Origin: Mucilaginibacter kameinonensis
Lineage (GTDB): Bacteria > Bacteroidota > Bacteroidia > Sphingobacteriales > Sphingobacteriaceae
Length of the DNA stretch: 64,000 nt
Assembly: GCF_003675385.1 (NCBI RefSeq)
Contig: NZ_RCWZ01000004.1
Location: 992,001-1,056,000 of the forward strand
Direction: 5' to 3'
Shown here: positions 17,801 through 27,129 of the stretch, in pieces
Layout of the letters: each line of letters begins with the position of its first letter
Numbering within the stretch: the stretch's first letter is position 1
Made by a program: the position numbers and the translations under genes
Notes under the pieces: generated by a model
Database searches by the model: none
Seen by the model: the letters and a program-made list of their open reading frames with translations, nothing else
Told to the model about the DNA's origin: nothing

Positions 17801-18400
17801 ATGCTCACGGAAAGTTCGCCTGATAAAACGTTATTACTGCAAATTAAAGAAGACGATAGTTTTGCTTTCGACTTGTTGTTTGAACGCTATTGGGAAAAAT
17901 TATACCAGGCGGCAAATGCCAGGCTTAATGATGATGCTATTGCGCAGGATATAGTACAGGAGATTTTCATCAAATTATGGCAGCGGCGTAAAGTACTGGA
18001 AGTACAGCTATCGCTTGAATACTATTTACTGAGTGCCGTACGATTAAGTGTAATGGGACATTTCCGGTCACAAAAAACAAATGATATCCGGATGCAGGAT
18101 GCCCTGAGACGCGTCACCTATCTGGAAGATTCGATAGAAAGCCATACCGACTACCTCGAACTTGAAAGAACCCTGGAACACGCCGTTAACAGCATGCCCG
18201 AAATGCTGCAGCGTGTTTATCAGCTCCGTAGTGAAAACCTATCTGTAAAAGCTATAGCAGGTCAGCTCGGTCTCGCCGAGCAAACTGTAAAAAACTATAT
18301 TTCAGAAGTTTTAAGGCGGTTAAGACAAACCATCATCGAAAAACATCCCGAAAAGCATGTTACCTATATAGCTGTTTTAGCGGCACTACTTCACAAATAA
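17801..18400 (+). CDS. ECF-type RNA polymerase sigma-70 factor
   Basis: The protein has 199 residues. Sigma region 2 (about 20-90) reads FDLLFERYWEKLYQAANARLNDDAIAQDIVQEIFIKLWQRR, and region 4 (about 130-185) has LQRVYQLRSENLSVKAIAGQLGLAEQTVKNYISEVLRRLR. This is the Bacteroidota SusC-linked ECF class. It is followed at 18474 by a FecR anti-sigma gene and then by an STN-bearing SusC, the standard outer-membrane signalling chain. In this system ligand binding at SusC frees the sigma factor to transcribe the transporter operon. Confidence 0.96.
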   Translation: MLTESSPDKTLLLQIKEDDSFAFDLLFERYWEKLYQAANARLNDDAIAQDIVQEIFIKLWQRRKVLEVQLSLEYYLLSAVRLSVMGHFRSQKTNDIRMQDALRRVTYLEDSIESHTDYLELERTLEHAVNSMPEMLQRVYQLRSENLSVKAIAGQLGLAEQTVKNYISEVLRRLRQTIIEKHPEKHVTYIAVLAALLHK

Positions 18401-18473
18401 TTAATATAAACTTAACTGGAATTAAAAGTACCTCCGGGCCTTTTTAGCAACTATAAGCTGAAAACACCCGCGA

Positions 18474-19415
18474 ATGGATATATATAAATTCAGAAAACAG
18501 TTACGCCGCTACCTTAAGGGTACTGCCAACGAAACCGAAAACGCTATTGTTGAGGCCTGGTATAAATCATACCAAAACGAAAGTAATCAGCAATTACCTC
18601 AGGAAGAACGCGAACGCATAAAAAACAATATCCATGCGGGCATCAAAGCGGCCATAGCTCAGCAGCGCAACCGTTCGTGGTATGTTTACCGCATAGCGGC
18701 AAGTGTACTGCTTGTATCCGGTTTATCATTGGCAGCATATTTTGTTATCCGTAATAAGCTGCCCCAAAACCAAACATTTACAATCATCCAAACCCATGCG
18801 GGCGAAGTAAGGCAGATTACGCTGCCCGATAGCTCGGTGATCTGGGTAAATGCTGCAAGCCGCATCCGGGTACCGGCTTCTTTCAACGAAGACATCCGCC
18901 AGGTATACCTTGATGAGGGTGAGGCTTTTTTTAAAGTAAAGCATGATGCTACCAAGCCGTTCCGCGTAAATGCCGCTGTTTTAAAAGTGCAGGTATTGGG
19001 TACATCCTTTAACATCAGTGCCTACAAACAAATGCCGTTTATTAAGGTGGTTGTTGCTACAGGCAAAGTTTCGGTAAGCCATGGAGATAAAACCCTTTCG
19101 GTGTTAACGCCGGGACAGCAATTAACCTATTTACCTGCTAAAGATACCTACAGCAATGAGCAGGTTAACATTGAAAACAGCCAGAGCTGGAAAGATGGCA
19201 ACACCAGCCTTAACCAGGCGGGTTTTGACGAGTTGGCGCTTGTTTATAAAAACCTGTTTAATATTAATCTTCATGCAGGTAACGCGCGGGCAAAAGGCTA
19301 TCGCTTTACCATCCGCATAAAGCAAAATATACCGCCTGATGAAACGCTGAAAGCCATCAGCCAGTTACATAATACGCATTTCAGAAAGGAGGGCCATGAG
19401 GTAACCCTCTATTAA
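18474..19415 (+). CDS. FecR-family anti-sigma factor
   Basis: The protein has 313 residues. A short cytoplasmic N-terminal part (1-65) binds the sigma factor. One membrane helix follows (about 68-88, YRIAASVLLVSGLSLAAYFVI), then the periplasmic FecR domain (about 100-200, RQITLPDSSVIWVNAASRIRVPASF, DEGEAFFKVKHDATKPFRVNA, VQVLGTSFNI) and a C-terminal STN-interacting DUF4974 domain (about 245-313). It relays the signal from the SusC at 19537 to the sigma factor at 17801. Confidence 0.95.
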   Translation: MDIYKFRKQLRRYLKGTANETENAIVEAWYKSYQNESNQQLPQEERERIKNNIHAGIKAAIAQQRNRSWYVYRIAASVLLVSGLSLAAYFVIRNKLPQNQTFTIIQTHAGEVRQITLPDSSVIWVNAASRIRVPASFNEDIRQVYLDEGEAFFKVKHDATKPFRVNAAVLKVQVLGTSFNISAYKQMPFIKVVVATGKVSVSHGDKTLSVLTPGQQLTYLPAKDTYSNEQVNIENSQSWKDGNTSLNQAGFDELALVYKNLFNINLHAGNARAKGYRFTIRIKQNIPPDETLKAISQLHNTHFRKEGHEVTLY

Positions 19416-19423
19416 CAAAAAAA

Positions 19424-19447
19424 CCGGCTCCGTTACAGCGGCGCCGG
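19424..19447 (+). promoter_or_regulatory. GC-rich hairpin between FecR and SusC
   Basis: CCGGCTCCG (19424-19432) pairs with CGGCGCCGG (19439-19447), a nine-base stem with one mismatch, preceded by seven A. It lies nine bases after the FecR stop. It may attenuate or process the message between regulator and transporter genes; a similar hairpin exists at 48123-48149. Confidence 0.5.
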
Positions 19448-19536
19448 CCTTAATTAATTTAAGCGGGCACAGGGTTTCCCTCCCTTACCTGCTAATGCTA
19501 AGCAACATTTTCACTCATTACAAAGCCATCAAAAAT

Positions 19537-22500
19537 ATGAATTTCTATACACAGTTATGGAGGCAGTTTATGCGCATTACATTTTTACTAATTTCAATAT
19601 CAGTTACAATAGGCCTGGTATCCGTACAGGCCGGGGAGCTTAAGGCACAGGCCCTGGGTACGCCCGTTGATATCTCTTTCGGAAAGGAAGACCTGTCATC
19701 GGCCATCAAAAAACTGGAGAAAAAAACCAATGTATCCTTTGCCTATGACGAGGACTACCTTAAGCTTAATGATAAATATACCAGCCCGGCAAAATTTACC
19801 AATCAGCCGTTGCAGGATATTTTAACCGTAATTTTTAAAAACCAGGGTATCGGGTTTAAAGAACAGGCAGGTAACATCACTTTGTTTAAGCAAGCCTCGG
19901 GAAAATTAACCGGTAAAATAACTGATGATCGTGGCGAAGCCCTGCCCGGCGCGACAGTAAGGGTAGCAGGTACTAACCTTGGCGACATCAGTAACTCACT
20001 GGGTATGTATAACATCGCTATTCCCGAGGGTACTTATACCATTGAAGTAACTTTTATAGGCTATAACAAGCTCGAATCAAAAAATGTAACCATAACCGGC
20101 AACCAAACCTCGGTTTTAAACCTGAGCATGACCGGCGGCAGTATGCTTAAAGAAGTAGTGGTGAGTTACGGTAAGCAACGCGCCCGCGAAATTTCAGGCT
20201 CCATTAGCCAGGTTGATGCAAGCCAGCTACAGGATATGCCGGTGATGCAGTTTGCACAGCAATTGCAGGGTAAGGCTGCCGGTGTTCAAATAGCACAAAG
20301 CAGCGGTCAACCGGGCCGTGGTGTTGAATTCCGTATCCGTGGCGCGGCATCGTTTTATGCCAGCAACCAGCCGTTATTTGTTATCGACGGTATCCCGGTT
20401 ACGGGCAGCATCAATAACATTAACCCGTCCGAAATTGAGAGCTACAGTATTTTAAAGGATGCATCGGCTACGGCGCTATATGGTTCGCGCGCGGCAAACG
20501 GCGTAGTGCTTATTACCACCAAACACGCCAAACCCGGCGAATCAAAAATTGAGTTTAACTCAAGCTATGGCATCCAAAAAATCCCCGGCAACAGGGTACC
20601 TAAAATGATGGATGCTCATGGTTTCGCTCAGTACATGAACGAAAAATTTGCCGATTCGCGCAAATATGAACCGGGCTTCACTACTGCTACCCCAGCCGAT
20701 TACCTGGATCCCAATCAGTACGGCAAAGGTACCGATTGGTTTAAACTGTTAACCCGCACGGCGCCTATCCAAAACTATGACCTGACTATCCAAACCGCGC
20801 GCGAAAAATCAACATCTACGGTTATCGCCGGTTACCAGGAGCAGCAGGGTGTTTTGATCAACACAGGTACCAAACTGTTTTCATTACGTATTAACCAGGA
20901 CCTTACTTTATCAAACAACAAGCTAAAAATAGGCTTCAGCGTAGCGCCCAGCTATCGTTTGGATCATAACAACCGTTTAACAACCGACGGTGTTGGTGGT
21001 CTTTTTGAAAGGATCTTTGAAGCCAGCCCGCTAAAATCACCTTATAATGCCGATGGCACCTATAACCGCGATACTTACTCGCCGGGCATGGTGGCATACA
21101 TTAACCCGCTGGCCCAGTTTAAGCTTACTAACGATGATTATAAAACTACCCGCATACTGGCCAACGCCTATCTAAACTATGAGTTTTTAAAAGGCCTGAG
21201 CCTCAAAACCAATGTAGCTGTTGATAAAGGCAGCGAGTCGCGCCAGTATTTCCAGTCGGGTGTAGTGGCTTCAAACGTTGGCCAGGCCACAGGCTTAAGC
21301 AGCTTTGCCGATAACGGCTCATACACCGCCGAAACCAATTTAGATTACCACAAAAGTTTTGGCGATCATAACCTGGAGGTATTAGCAGGTTATTCGGCAC
21401 AAAAATATAGTGGCACCAATAACTCCATTACCGGTTTAGGTTTCCCGAGCGATGATATCCCTTATATTTCGGCGGCAACAAGCATTTCGGCTTTTGGCGG
21501 CGGTTACAGTGCATACTCCTTGCTATCGGGCATTGCACGTGTAAACTATAACTACAAGGGCAAATACCTGTTGCAGGGCGCAGTACGCCGCGATGGCTCT
21601 TCCCGCTTTGGTGAAAATCAAAAATACGGTACATTCCCATCGGTATCGGCGGGCTGGGTTATCAGCGACGAAAAGTTCATGAACAGGTTTACGTTCATTG
21701 ATCTTTTAAAACTACGCGCCAGCTATGGTGTTACCGGTAACAACTTTTTTGGCAACTACGACGCGCTTGCAACAACCGCTAAATACTATTACGCTTTTGC
21801 CGGCGCTTTAGCTGCCGGGCAAACCATCAACCGCCTGCAAAACGATGAGTTAAGATGGGAGCGCAACAAACAATTCGATATCGGTTTTGACCTGTCCTTA
21901 TTCAATAACAGGCTTAATATTACTTATGATTATTACCACAAGATCTCTGATGGTTTGATTATGCAGCGCCCCATCCCTAAAGCATCCGGCTTTACCAGCA
22001 TACTGGATAACGTTGGCGTGCTTGAACTTTGGGGGCATGAATTTTCGGTAAACTCAACCAACCTTACCGGCAAATTTAAATGGAATACCAGCTTCAATAT
22101 TTCGTTTGACAGGAACATTATTAAAGACCTGGTTAGTCCGGGGTATATCCGTCGTAACAACACGGTTTCGTCCGATTATTTCCGTCAGCAGGAAGGTCAT
22201 CATTTGGGCGAATTCTATGGTTTTGTTTTCCTGGGATTGTATAAAGATGCCAACGACCTGGCAAATTCTGCCCAATATGGTAAAGCATCTGATGTAGGCA
22301 CCATCAAAGTTAAAGACATTAATGGCGATGGTGTAATTGACGATGTTAACGACCGTACCTTCATCGGCGACCCTACCCCTACTTTTACAGGTGGTATCAC
22401 CAACAATTTCAGCTACAAAAACTTTGATCTGAATATCAATATGGCATTTTCCGTTGGCGGCCAACTCCTCAATGCTGCCAAATGGGCTTATCAAACCAAT

Positions 22501-22887
22501 CTTGATGGTTCGAGGGTGATGCTGGCTGCCGCGGCAGATCGCTGGCGCTCTCCTGACGATCCGGGCTCAGGCATTTATCCGCGTACAAAAACCGGAACTA
22601 CCGCTATGGGCCGCCAGGTTAACTCGCAATGGGTCGAAAACGGATCATACCTAACTGCCAAAAACATTTCCCTCGGCTATCGTATCAACATGCCAGAGAA
22701 GTCGATGATCAGGAATATCAGGGTTTACGGTTCGGTACAGCAGGCCTTTGTTATTACAGGTTACAGCGGTATGAACCCAGAGATAAACTTTGCCGGTCTT
22801 GACCCTACACTGGGCATAGGTGTTGACGAAAACGCTTACCCTATACCAAGAACATTCTCGTTAGGCCTTTCGGCAACATTCAAATAG
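19537..22887 (+). CDS. SusC/RagA TonB-dependent receptor with STN signalling domain
   Basis: I choose the ATG at 19537 (MNFYTQLWRQF), because this start matches other Bacteroidota STN-SusC proteins; an ATG at 19495 is also in frame. The result is 1116 residues. A signal segment (about 12-37) is followed by an STN domain (about 50-110, DLSSAIKKLEKKTNVSFAYD, QPLQDILTVIFKNQGIGFKEQAGNITLF), a CarboxypepD_reg domain (120-205), a plug with SILKDASATALYGSRAANGVVLITTK, and the barrel. The STN domain talks to FecR, so this receptor both imports a nutrient and reports its presence. Confidence 0.96.
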   Translation: MNFYTQLWRQFMRITFLLISISVTIGLVSVQAGELKAQALGTPVDISFGKEDLSSAIKKLEKKTNVSFAYDEDYLKLNDKYTSPAKFTNQPLQDILTVIFKNQGIGFKEQAGNITLFKQASGKLTGKITDDRGEALPGATVRVAGTNLGDISNSLGMYNIAIPEGTYTIEVTFIGYNKLESKNVTITGNQTSVLNLSMTGGSMLKEVVVSYGKQRAREISGSISQVDASQLQDMPVMQFAQQLQGKAAGVQIAQSSGQPGRGVEFRIRGAASFYASNQPLFVIDGIPVTGSINNINPSEIESYSILKDASATALYGSRAANGVVLITTKHAKPGESKIEFNSSYGIQKIPGNRVPKMMDAHGFAQYMNEKFADSRKYEPGFTTATPADYLDPNQYGKGTDWFKLLTRTAPIQNYDLTIQTAREKSTSTVIAGYQEQQGVLINTGTKLFSLRINQDLTLSNNKLKIGFSVAPSYRLDHNNRLTTDGVGGLFERIFEASPLKSPYNADGTYNRDTYSPGMVAYINPLAQFKLTNDDYKTTRILANAYLNYEFLKGLSLKTNVAVDKGSESRQYFQSGVVASNVGQATGLSSFADNGSYTAETNLDYHKSFGDHNLEVLAGYSAQKYSGTNNSITGLGFPSDDIPYISAATSISAFGGGYSAYSLLSGIARVNYNYKGKYLLQGAVRRDGSSRFGENQKYGTFPSVSAGWVISDEKFMNRFTFIDLLKLRASYGVTGNNFFGNYDALATTAKYYYAFAGALAAGQTINRLQNDELRWERNKQFDIGFDLSLFNNRLNITYDYYHKISDGLIMQRPIPKASGFTSILDNVGVLELWGHEFSVNSTNLTGKFKWNTSFNISFDRNIIKDLVSPGYIRRNNTVSSDYFRQQEGHHLGEFYGFVFLGLYKDANDLANSAQYGKASDVGTIKVKDINGDGVIDDVNDRTFIGDPTPTFTGGITNNFSYKNFDLNINMAFSVGGQLLNAAKWAYQTNLDGSRVMLAAAADRWRSPDDPGSGIYPRTKTGTTAMGRQVNSQWVENGSYLTAKNISLGYRINMPEKSMIRNIRVYGSVQQAFVITGYSGMNPEINFAGLDPTLGIGVDENAYPIPRTFSLGLSATFK

Positions 22888-22913
22888 TTTGATCCCCATA
22901 AATTAAAATCAAC

Positions 22914-24452
22914 ATGAAAAAGATATATATCCTGATTGCCTTGCTTGCCATTACAGCAACCGCCTGTAAAAAAAGTTATATCGATCTTAATCCCGAGGAT
23001 TCCTATACCGGGGCCAACTTTTACATCACTGCCGATCAATTTAAACAAGCAGTAATAGCAGCTTATGCCCCGCTGCGTGATGTTTTGGTGAATGACTATT
23101 TCACCTCCGAAATGCGGTCGGACAATACCATCTATCAGCCTTACCCAAGTAACCGGGGCACCGCGTATATCTATCGCGAAAATATATCCGACTTTACCAA
23201 TACTTCAACCAACGATTACGCGAATGCCGTTTGGCAGCACTGCTATACCGGCATATCGCGCACTAACATTGTTATTGAAAGGTTAGCGGCTTCAACTACT
23301 ATTGATGCAGCTACAAAAGCTCCTATTGATGGGCAGGCCAAGTTTTTACGTGCCTGGTATTACTTTAAACTGGTAAGGCTTTACGGCGGCGTACCATTAT
23401 TTTTAAAGGAGGTTAAAAAAGCTGATGATGCTTTTTTAGGCCGTTCGAGTGCCGATGAGGTTTATAACCAGATAATAGCCGATGCCAAAGACGCCATCAG
23501 CGAACTTGCCGCTCCTGCCAAATTCCCGCAAACGGGTGAGGCTACCAAAGGCTCGGCTACGATGTTGCTGGCAGATATTTACGTTACCCAAAAGAAATGG
23601 GCCGATGCCGAAACCCTGCTTACCACACTTGCCGGTATGGGCTACGGTCTTAACGCCGACTATGCAAACGCGTTTGTACCTACCAACAAAAACAGCAAGG
23701 AATCGTTGTTTGAGATCCAGTACTTAGAAGGTCTCGATGCAACTTCAACACCTAACGTGATTTCGTTTTACTTTTTGCCGCGCAGCACCAATACATCCAT
23801 TATCACAGTTACGGCTGTGAATAACAGCAGCACCGGCGGTTGGAACACCCCAACCCAGGATTTGATCAATACTTATGAACCGGGTGATAAACGCCTTGAT
23901 GCCTCTATCGGTATTGTTGAGGGTGCTTATAATGCCAGCGACCTGTTTGTTTACTCTGCTAAAAAAAGTGTGATTGGTTATGTGCCTGCCGCCGGTAAAA
24001 TTGGAGTACCATACATTAAAAAGTATGAACATGGCCTAAATTTCAACACCGGCTCAAATGATAATTTCCCGATATACCGTTATGCCGATGCTTTGCTGTT
24101 GTTGGCCGAAGCTAAAAATGAGCAAGGCAAATCGCCTTTAACCGAGTTAAATACTGTACGCGCTCGCGCCGGTTTAGCTGCCACAACTGCTACCGATCAG
24201 GCTTCATTGCGTGATGCTATTTTGCACGAACGCCGGGTTGAGTTAGCCTTTGAAAACCACCGCTGGCATGACCTTACCCGCTCAGGTAAAGCTATTGAAG
24301 TAATGAACGCATTTGGCGCTAAGTTAAAACAACAGGTTTCATACCTCTCGCCCGATGCCTATACCGTAACCGCCAATAAATTGTTGTTCCCGATACCGCA
24401 ACCCGAGGTTGATCTTAACCCGGGTAAGATGGTACAAAACCCTGGTTATTAA
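22914..24452 (+). CDS. SusD/RagB-family nutrient-binding lipoprotein
   Basis: The protein has 512 residues with a lipoprotein signal (MKKIYILIALLAITATACKKSYIDLNPED, Cys18). Family features include KFLRAWYYFKLVRLYGGVPLFLKEV, the RYADALLLLAEAKNE segment, ILHERRVELAFENHRWHDLTRSGKA and the terminal LLFPIPQPEVDLNPGKMVQNPGY. It is the surface lid of the SusC at 19537 and starts 26 bases after it. It is followed by a hairpin repeat and a phosphodiesterase gene. Confidence 0.96.
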   Translation: MKKIYILIALLAITATACKKSYIDLNPEDSYTGANFYITADQFKQAVIAAYAPLRDVLVNDYFTSEMRSDNTIYQPYPSNRGTAYIYRENISDFTNTSTNDYANAVWQHCYTGISRTNIVIERLAASTTIDAATKAPIDGQAKFLRAWYYFKLVRLYGGVPLFLKEVKKADDAFLGRSSADEVYNQIIADAKDAISELAAPAKFPQTGEATKGSATMLLADIYVTQKKWADAETLLTTLAGMGYGLNADYANAFVPTNKNSKESLFEIQYLEGLDATSTPNVISFYFLPRSTNTSIITVTAVNNSSTGGWNTPTQDLINTYEPGDKRLDASIGIVEGAYNASDLFVYSAKKSVIGYVPAAGKIGVPYIKKYEHGLNFNTGSNDNFPIYRYADALLLLAEAKNEQGKSPLTELNTVRARAGLAATTATDQASLRDAILHERRVELAFENHRWHDLTRSGKAIEVMNAFGAKLKQQVSYLSPDAYTVTANKLLFPIPQPEVDLNPGKMVQNPGY

Positions 24453-24472
24453 TTAATAACAGTTTCAATTTC

Positions 24473-24561
24473 TTGTAGAGACACATAATTGCGTCTCCCG
24501 TATGCAAATCAAGCAGTTAAAAGCCTGGCAAAGCGGGAGACGCAATTATGCGTCTCTACAA
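24473..24561. repeat. Palindromic repeat GTAGAGACGCATAATTGCGTCTC type
   Basis: Two 28-base arms (24473-24500 and 24534-24561) are reverse complements with one mismatch around a 33-base loop. The arm core is AGAC(A/G)CATAATTGCGTCTC. It sits between SusD and the phosphodiesterase gene inside the presumed operon, so it could alter message stability or stop part of the transcription there. The phosphodiesterase start lies 25 bases downstream. Confidence 0.87.
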
Positions 24562-24586
24562 TTATTATTCTCTTAGAAAATCATTT

Positions 24587-25933
24587 ATGAAGATATTTTT
24601 TAAAACCCTGCTTTTTATTTTGGCAGGTACTTGTACCGCTTGGGCGCAAAAGCCTAAATACGTGGTCATGATAAGCATTGACGGCTTCAGGCCCGAGTTT
24701 TATAAAGACCCAAGCTGGGGCGCTATTAACCTGATGGAAATTGCCGCCAATGGTGTTTATGCCGATGGCGTGCGCGGCGATATGCCAACAGTAACTTATC
24801 CTTCGCACACCACCATTATTACCGGTAAATATCCGGCAAAGCATGGCATTTTTTACAACAATCCGTTTGAAACTACCGAACAGGCCGGAGAGCTGGGCTA
24901 TACCGATGCCCGCCGTATAAAAACCGAAACACTGTGGGAAGCCGCTCATAAAAAAGGCTTAACAACGGCTTCGGTACTTTGGCCGGTATCTGTACATGCT
25001 CCTGTTGATTATAACATGCCCGATGCCGCACGCGATACTAAACTCCCCGATCCGCTAAGCCCGTTCCGTAAGTATGCTACACCTGCGGGTTTGTTTGAAG
25101 AACTGGAACAAAACGCCACCGGCAAATTGTACAACTGTGATCTGGATGGCCACTTAAGTACCGACGATAACCTGGCCCGCATGGCCTCCTACCTTATCGA
25201 AAAACATAAACCTAATTTAATAACCGTTCACCTGGTTTGTGTTGACCACTATGCTCATGCCGAAGGACGTATGGGGCCAACCGTTCGCAAAGCGGTTGCT
25301 AATATCGACCGTAACATAGGCCGCATCATTGAAGCTACTGAACGTGCGGGTATTAAAGACAGTACCGCCTTCCTTATCGTGGGCGATCATGGCTTCGTGA
25401 ACATTCACACGCAGCTTGCCCCAAACGTATGGCTGGCAGGTGCCGGGCTGGTTGGCAAAAATCTGCAAAACGGCGACTGGAAAGCCCAGTTTTTCCAACA
25501 GGGCGGCACAACTTTTCTGTACGTGAAAAACAACGATCAAAAGGTATTGAAACAGGTGCGTACGCTTCTTGAACAAGCCCCTGCACCTCAAAGAAAACTT
25601 TTCAGGATAATTGAACGTAAGCAACTGGATGAACTGGGGGCAGATCCGCAGGTATCATTGGCATTGGCAGCTATTCCAGGAGTATCATTTAACAATGCTA
25701 CGGATAGGAACTCATTACGCAGCGGCAGCGGTGGTACTCACGGCCACTTCCCCGATTTTAAGGAAATAGAAACAGGATTTGTAGCATTTGGTGCAGGCAT
25801 CAGCAATCAAAAGATCATTCACCAGATGGGCCTGGAAGACATAGCCCCGATGGTGGCTTCTTTGCTTGATCTGCAGCTTACAGATATTGATGGCGTGCTT
25901 TATCCGGGGATTTTGAAACAGGTGAAAAAATAG
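24587..25933 (+). CDS. Exported type I phosphodiesterase/nucleotide pyrophosphatase (NPP, PF01663)
   Basis: I start at the ATG at 24587, where a signal peptide begins (MKIFFKTLLFILAGTCTAWAQ); an earlier in-frame ATG at 24548 lies within the palindromic repeat. The 448-residue enzyme is an alkaline-phosphatase-superfamily NPP. Asp32 (ISIDGFRPE) and the nucleophile Thr70 in MPTVTYPSHTT are present, with the metal ligands HYAHAEG and IVGDHGF and a late His in GGTHGHFPDF. It hydrolyses phosphodiester or pyrophosphate bonds in the periplasm or outside. Its place behind SusCD suggests it processes the imported, phosphate-bearing substrate. Confidence 0.93.
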   Translation: MKIFFKTLLFILAGTCTAWAQKPKYVVMISIDGFRPEFYKDPSWGAINLMEIAANGVYADGVRGDMPTVTYPSHTTIITGKYPAKHGIFYNNPFETTEQAGELGYTDARRIKTETLWEAAHKKGLTTASVLWPVSVHAPVDYNMPDAARDTKLPDPLSPFRKYATPAGLFEELEQNATGKLYNCDLDGHLSTDDNLARMASYLIEKHKPNLITVHLVCVDHYAHAEGRMGPTVRKAVANIDRNIGRIIEATERAGIKDSTAFLIVGDHGFVNIHTQLAPNVWLAGAGLVGKNLQNGDWKAQFFQQGGTTFLYVKNNDQKVLKQVRTLLEQAPAPQRKLFRIIERKQLDELGADPQVSLALAAIPGVSFNNATDRNSLRSGSGGTHGHFPDFKEIETGFVAFGAGISNQKIIHQMGLEDIAPMVASLLDLQLTDIDGVLYPGILKQVKK

Positions 25934-25946
25934 ATACCAATTACAA

Positions 25947-26079
25947 CGTCATTGCTGTAAGGTACGAAGCAATCCTCACCACCCCGTCATTGCGAGGCAC
26001 GAAGCAATCGCGAACTGTACAGGGGGATTTGCATAACCGCTCTGCCAATCGGGGATTGCTTCGTGCCTCGCAATGATGG
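25947..26079. repeat. REP-like palindromic repeat, GTCATTGCGAGG family, copies 2-4
   Basis: A degenerate unit (about 25947-25975) is followed by a good unit (25985-26009, CGTCATTGCGAGGCACGAAG and on) and its inverted partner (26054-26079). The core matches the element at 8033-8116, and the loop also shares CTGCCAATCGGGGATTGC-like sequence with that copy. The array fills the gap between the converging phosphodiesterase (plus) and BSP-like peptidase (minus) genes. Confidence 0.88.
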
Positions 26080-26109
26080 TGTGGTGGAGGGATTTGATTT
26101 CCGCTTTTA

Positions 26110-27114
26110 TTATGCTCCCTTTTTACCCTTTGCCTTATCGCTGTAAGTTAACTCCACGGCGGGGTTTTGGCTGTAAGCTTCCCAAAGCGCGTCAAGGTTT
26201 TTGCCGGTTAAGGTTACCCATGATTGATCGTTGTATTGATGCGCACGCAACAATACATCCAGATCGGCAATTAAACCCGGTTTAACATTTTTTTCCAGCC
26301 AAACAAAAAAGCGGGCGGTGATACGGTAGCTGTTGGTGTAGCTTTGTTTGCTGTTAAAAGCAGGTAAATACCATTTTGAACCTACGTTATCAACACCATA
26401 TTTATACCTTACGTAATCGGCAATACCTTCCGTTAACCAAACCGGCCCGGCGCTGTAGCCGTAGCCCTGTACAAGGTGCATGGTTTCATGTGTTACCACG
26501 TCAATATCGGTTGGATGGGCTTTCAGGTATTTGGTGCTGAAAAGGATCCGGTTGCCGCTGGCCTCGGCTACGCCACCATAAGCAGTATCGGTCACAAACA
26601 CCACGCTTTTAGTTGTTTTTTTATTGAAGGTTTTGATCAACACCGGAAAAATCTCAAAGTAAGTATCAATAAGGCTTTGCTGTACAGCCGGATCAATGTG
26701 TTGGTTCTTGTTGATAAAAACCAATTGAAAACCCCTCTTTTTAATGGTATCTGCCGATACCCAATTTTTTGCCAGCGCTGCTTCCATCGCTTTCTCCAGT
26801 TTCTTTTCAGACAGATCTTTAATTACGGCAGCGCTGATCTCCATTTTACCGTCTCCGGCAGTAATTGCAGGACTATCGGAAAAAGTAACCGATAGATGTT
26901 TTTTAGTGTGATAGCTATTGGCCCGGGCAAAGTCGGGATAAATTTTGTAGAACGCTTTGGTAAGCTTTTCTTTTGATTTTGCATCTAAAGCGCTGCTATC
27001 TGCAGGCAGGTTTAAGTGGTATTCTTGCAAATCGTTTTCTTTCTCCTTATCCTGCGCGAAGCAGGTGCCTGCAGCGCATAACAGGGCGAGGAATAATAGT
27101 TTTTTCCTGATCAT
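26110..27114 (-). CDS. Exported basic-secretory-protein (BSP)-like metallopeptidase
   Basis: The protein has 334 residues with a signal peptide (about 1-20, LLFLALLCAAGTCFA). The catalytic part carries HETMH at 209-213 followed by GYGYSAGPVWLTEGIADYVRYKYG (about 217-240), which is the plant/bacterial basic secretory protein family (PF04450) signature. Residues 30-150 form an N-terminal segment I do not recognise. It would be a zinc peptidase in the periplasm or outside. It is the last gene of the peptidase-type SusCD locus, 15 bases after another HExxH protein. Confidence 0.9.
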   Translation of the reverse strand: MIRKKLLFLALLCAAGTCFAQDKEKENDLQEYHLNLPADSSALDAKSKEKLTKAFYKIYPDFARANSYHTKKHLSVTFSDSPAITAGDGKMEISAAVIKDLSEKKLEKAMEAALAKNWVSADTIKKRGFQLVFINKNQHIDPAVQQSLIDTYFEIFPVLIKTFNKKTTKSVVFVTDTAYGGVAEASGNRILFSTKYLKAHPTDIDVVTHETMHLVQGYGYSAGPVWLTEGIADYVRYKYGVDNVGSKWYLPAFNSKQSYTNSYRITARFFVWLEKNVKPGLIADLDVLLRAHQYNDQSWVTLTGKNLDALWEAYSQNPAVELTYSDKAKGKKGA

Positions 27115-27129
27115 TTTTTAAGTTTTGTA

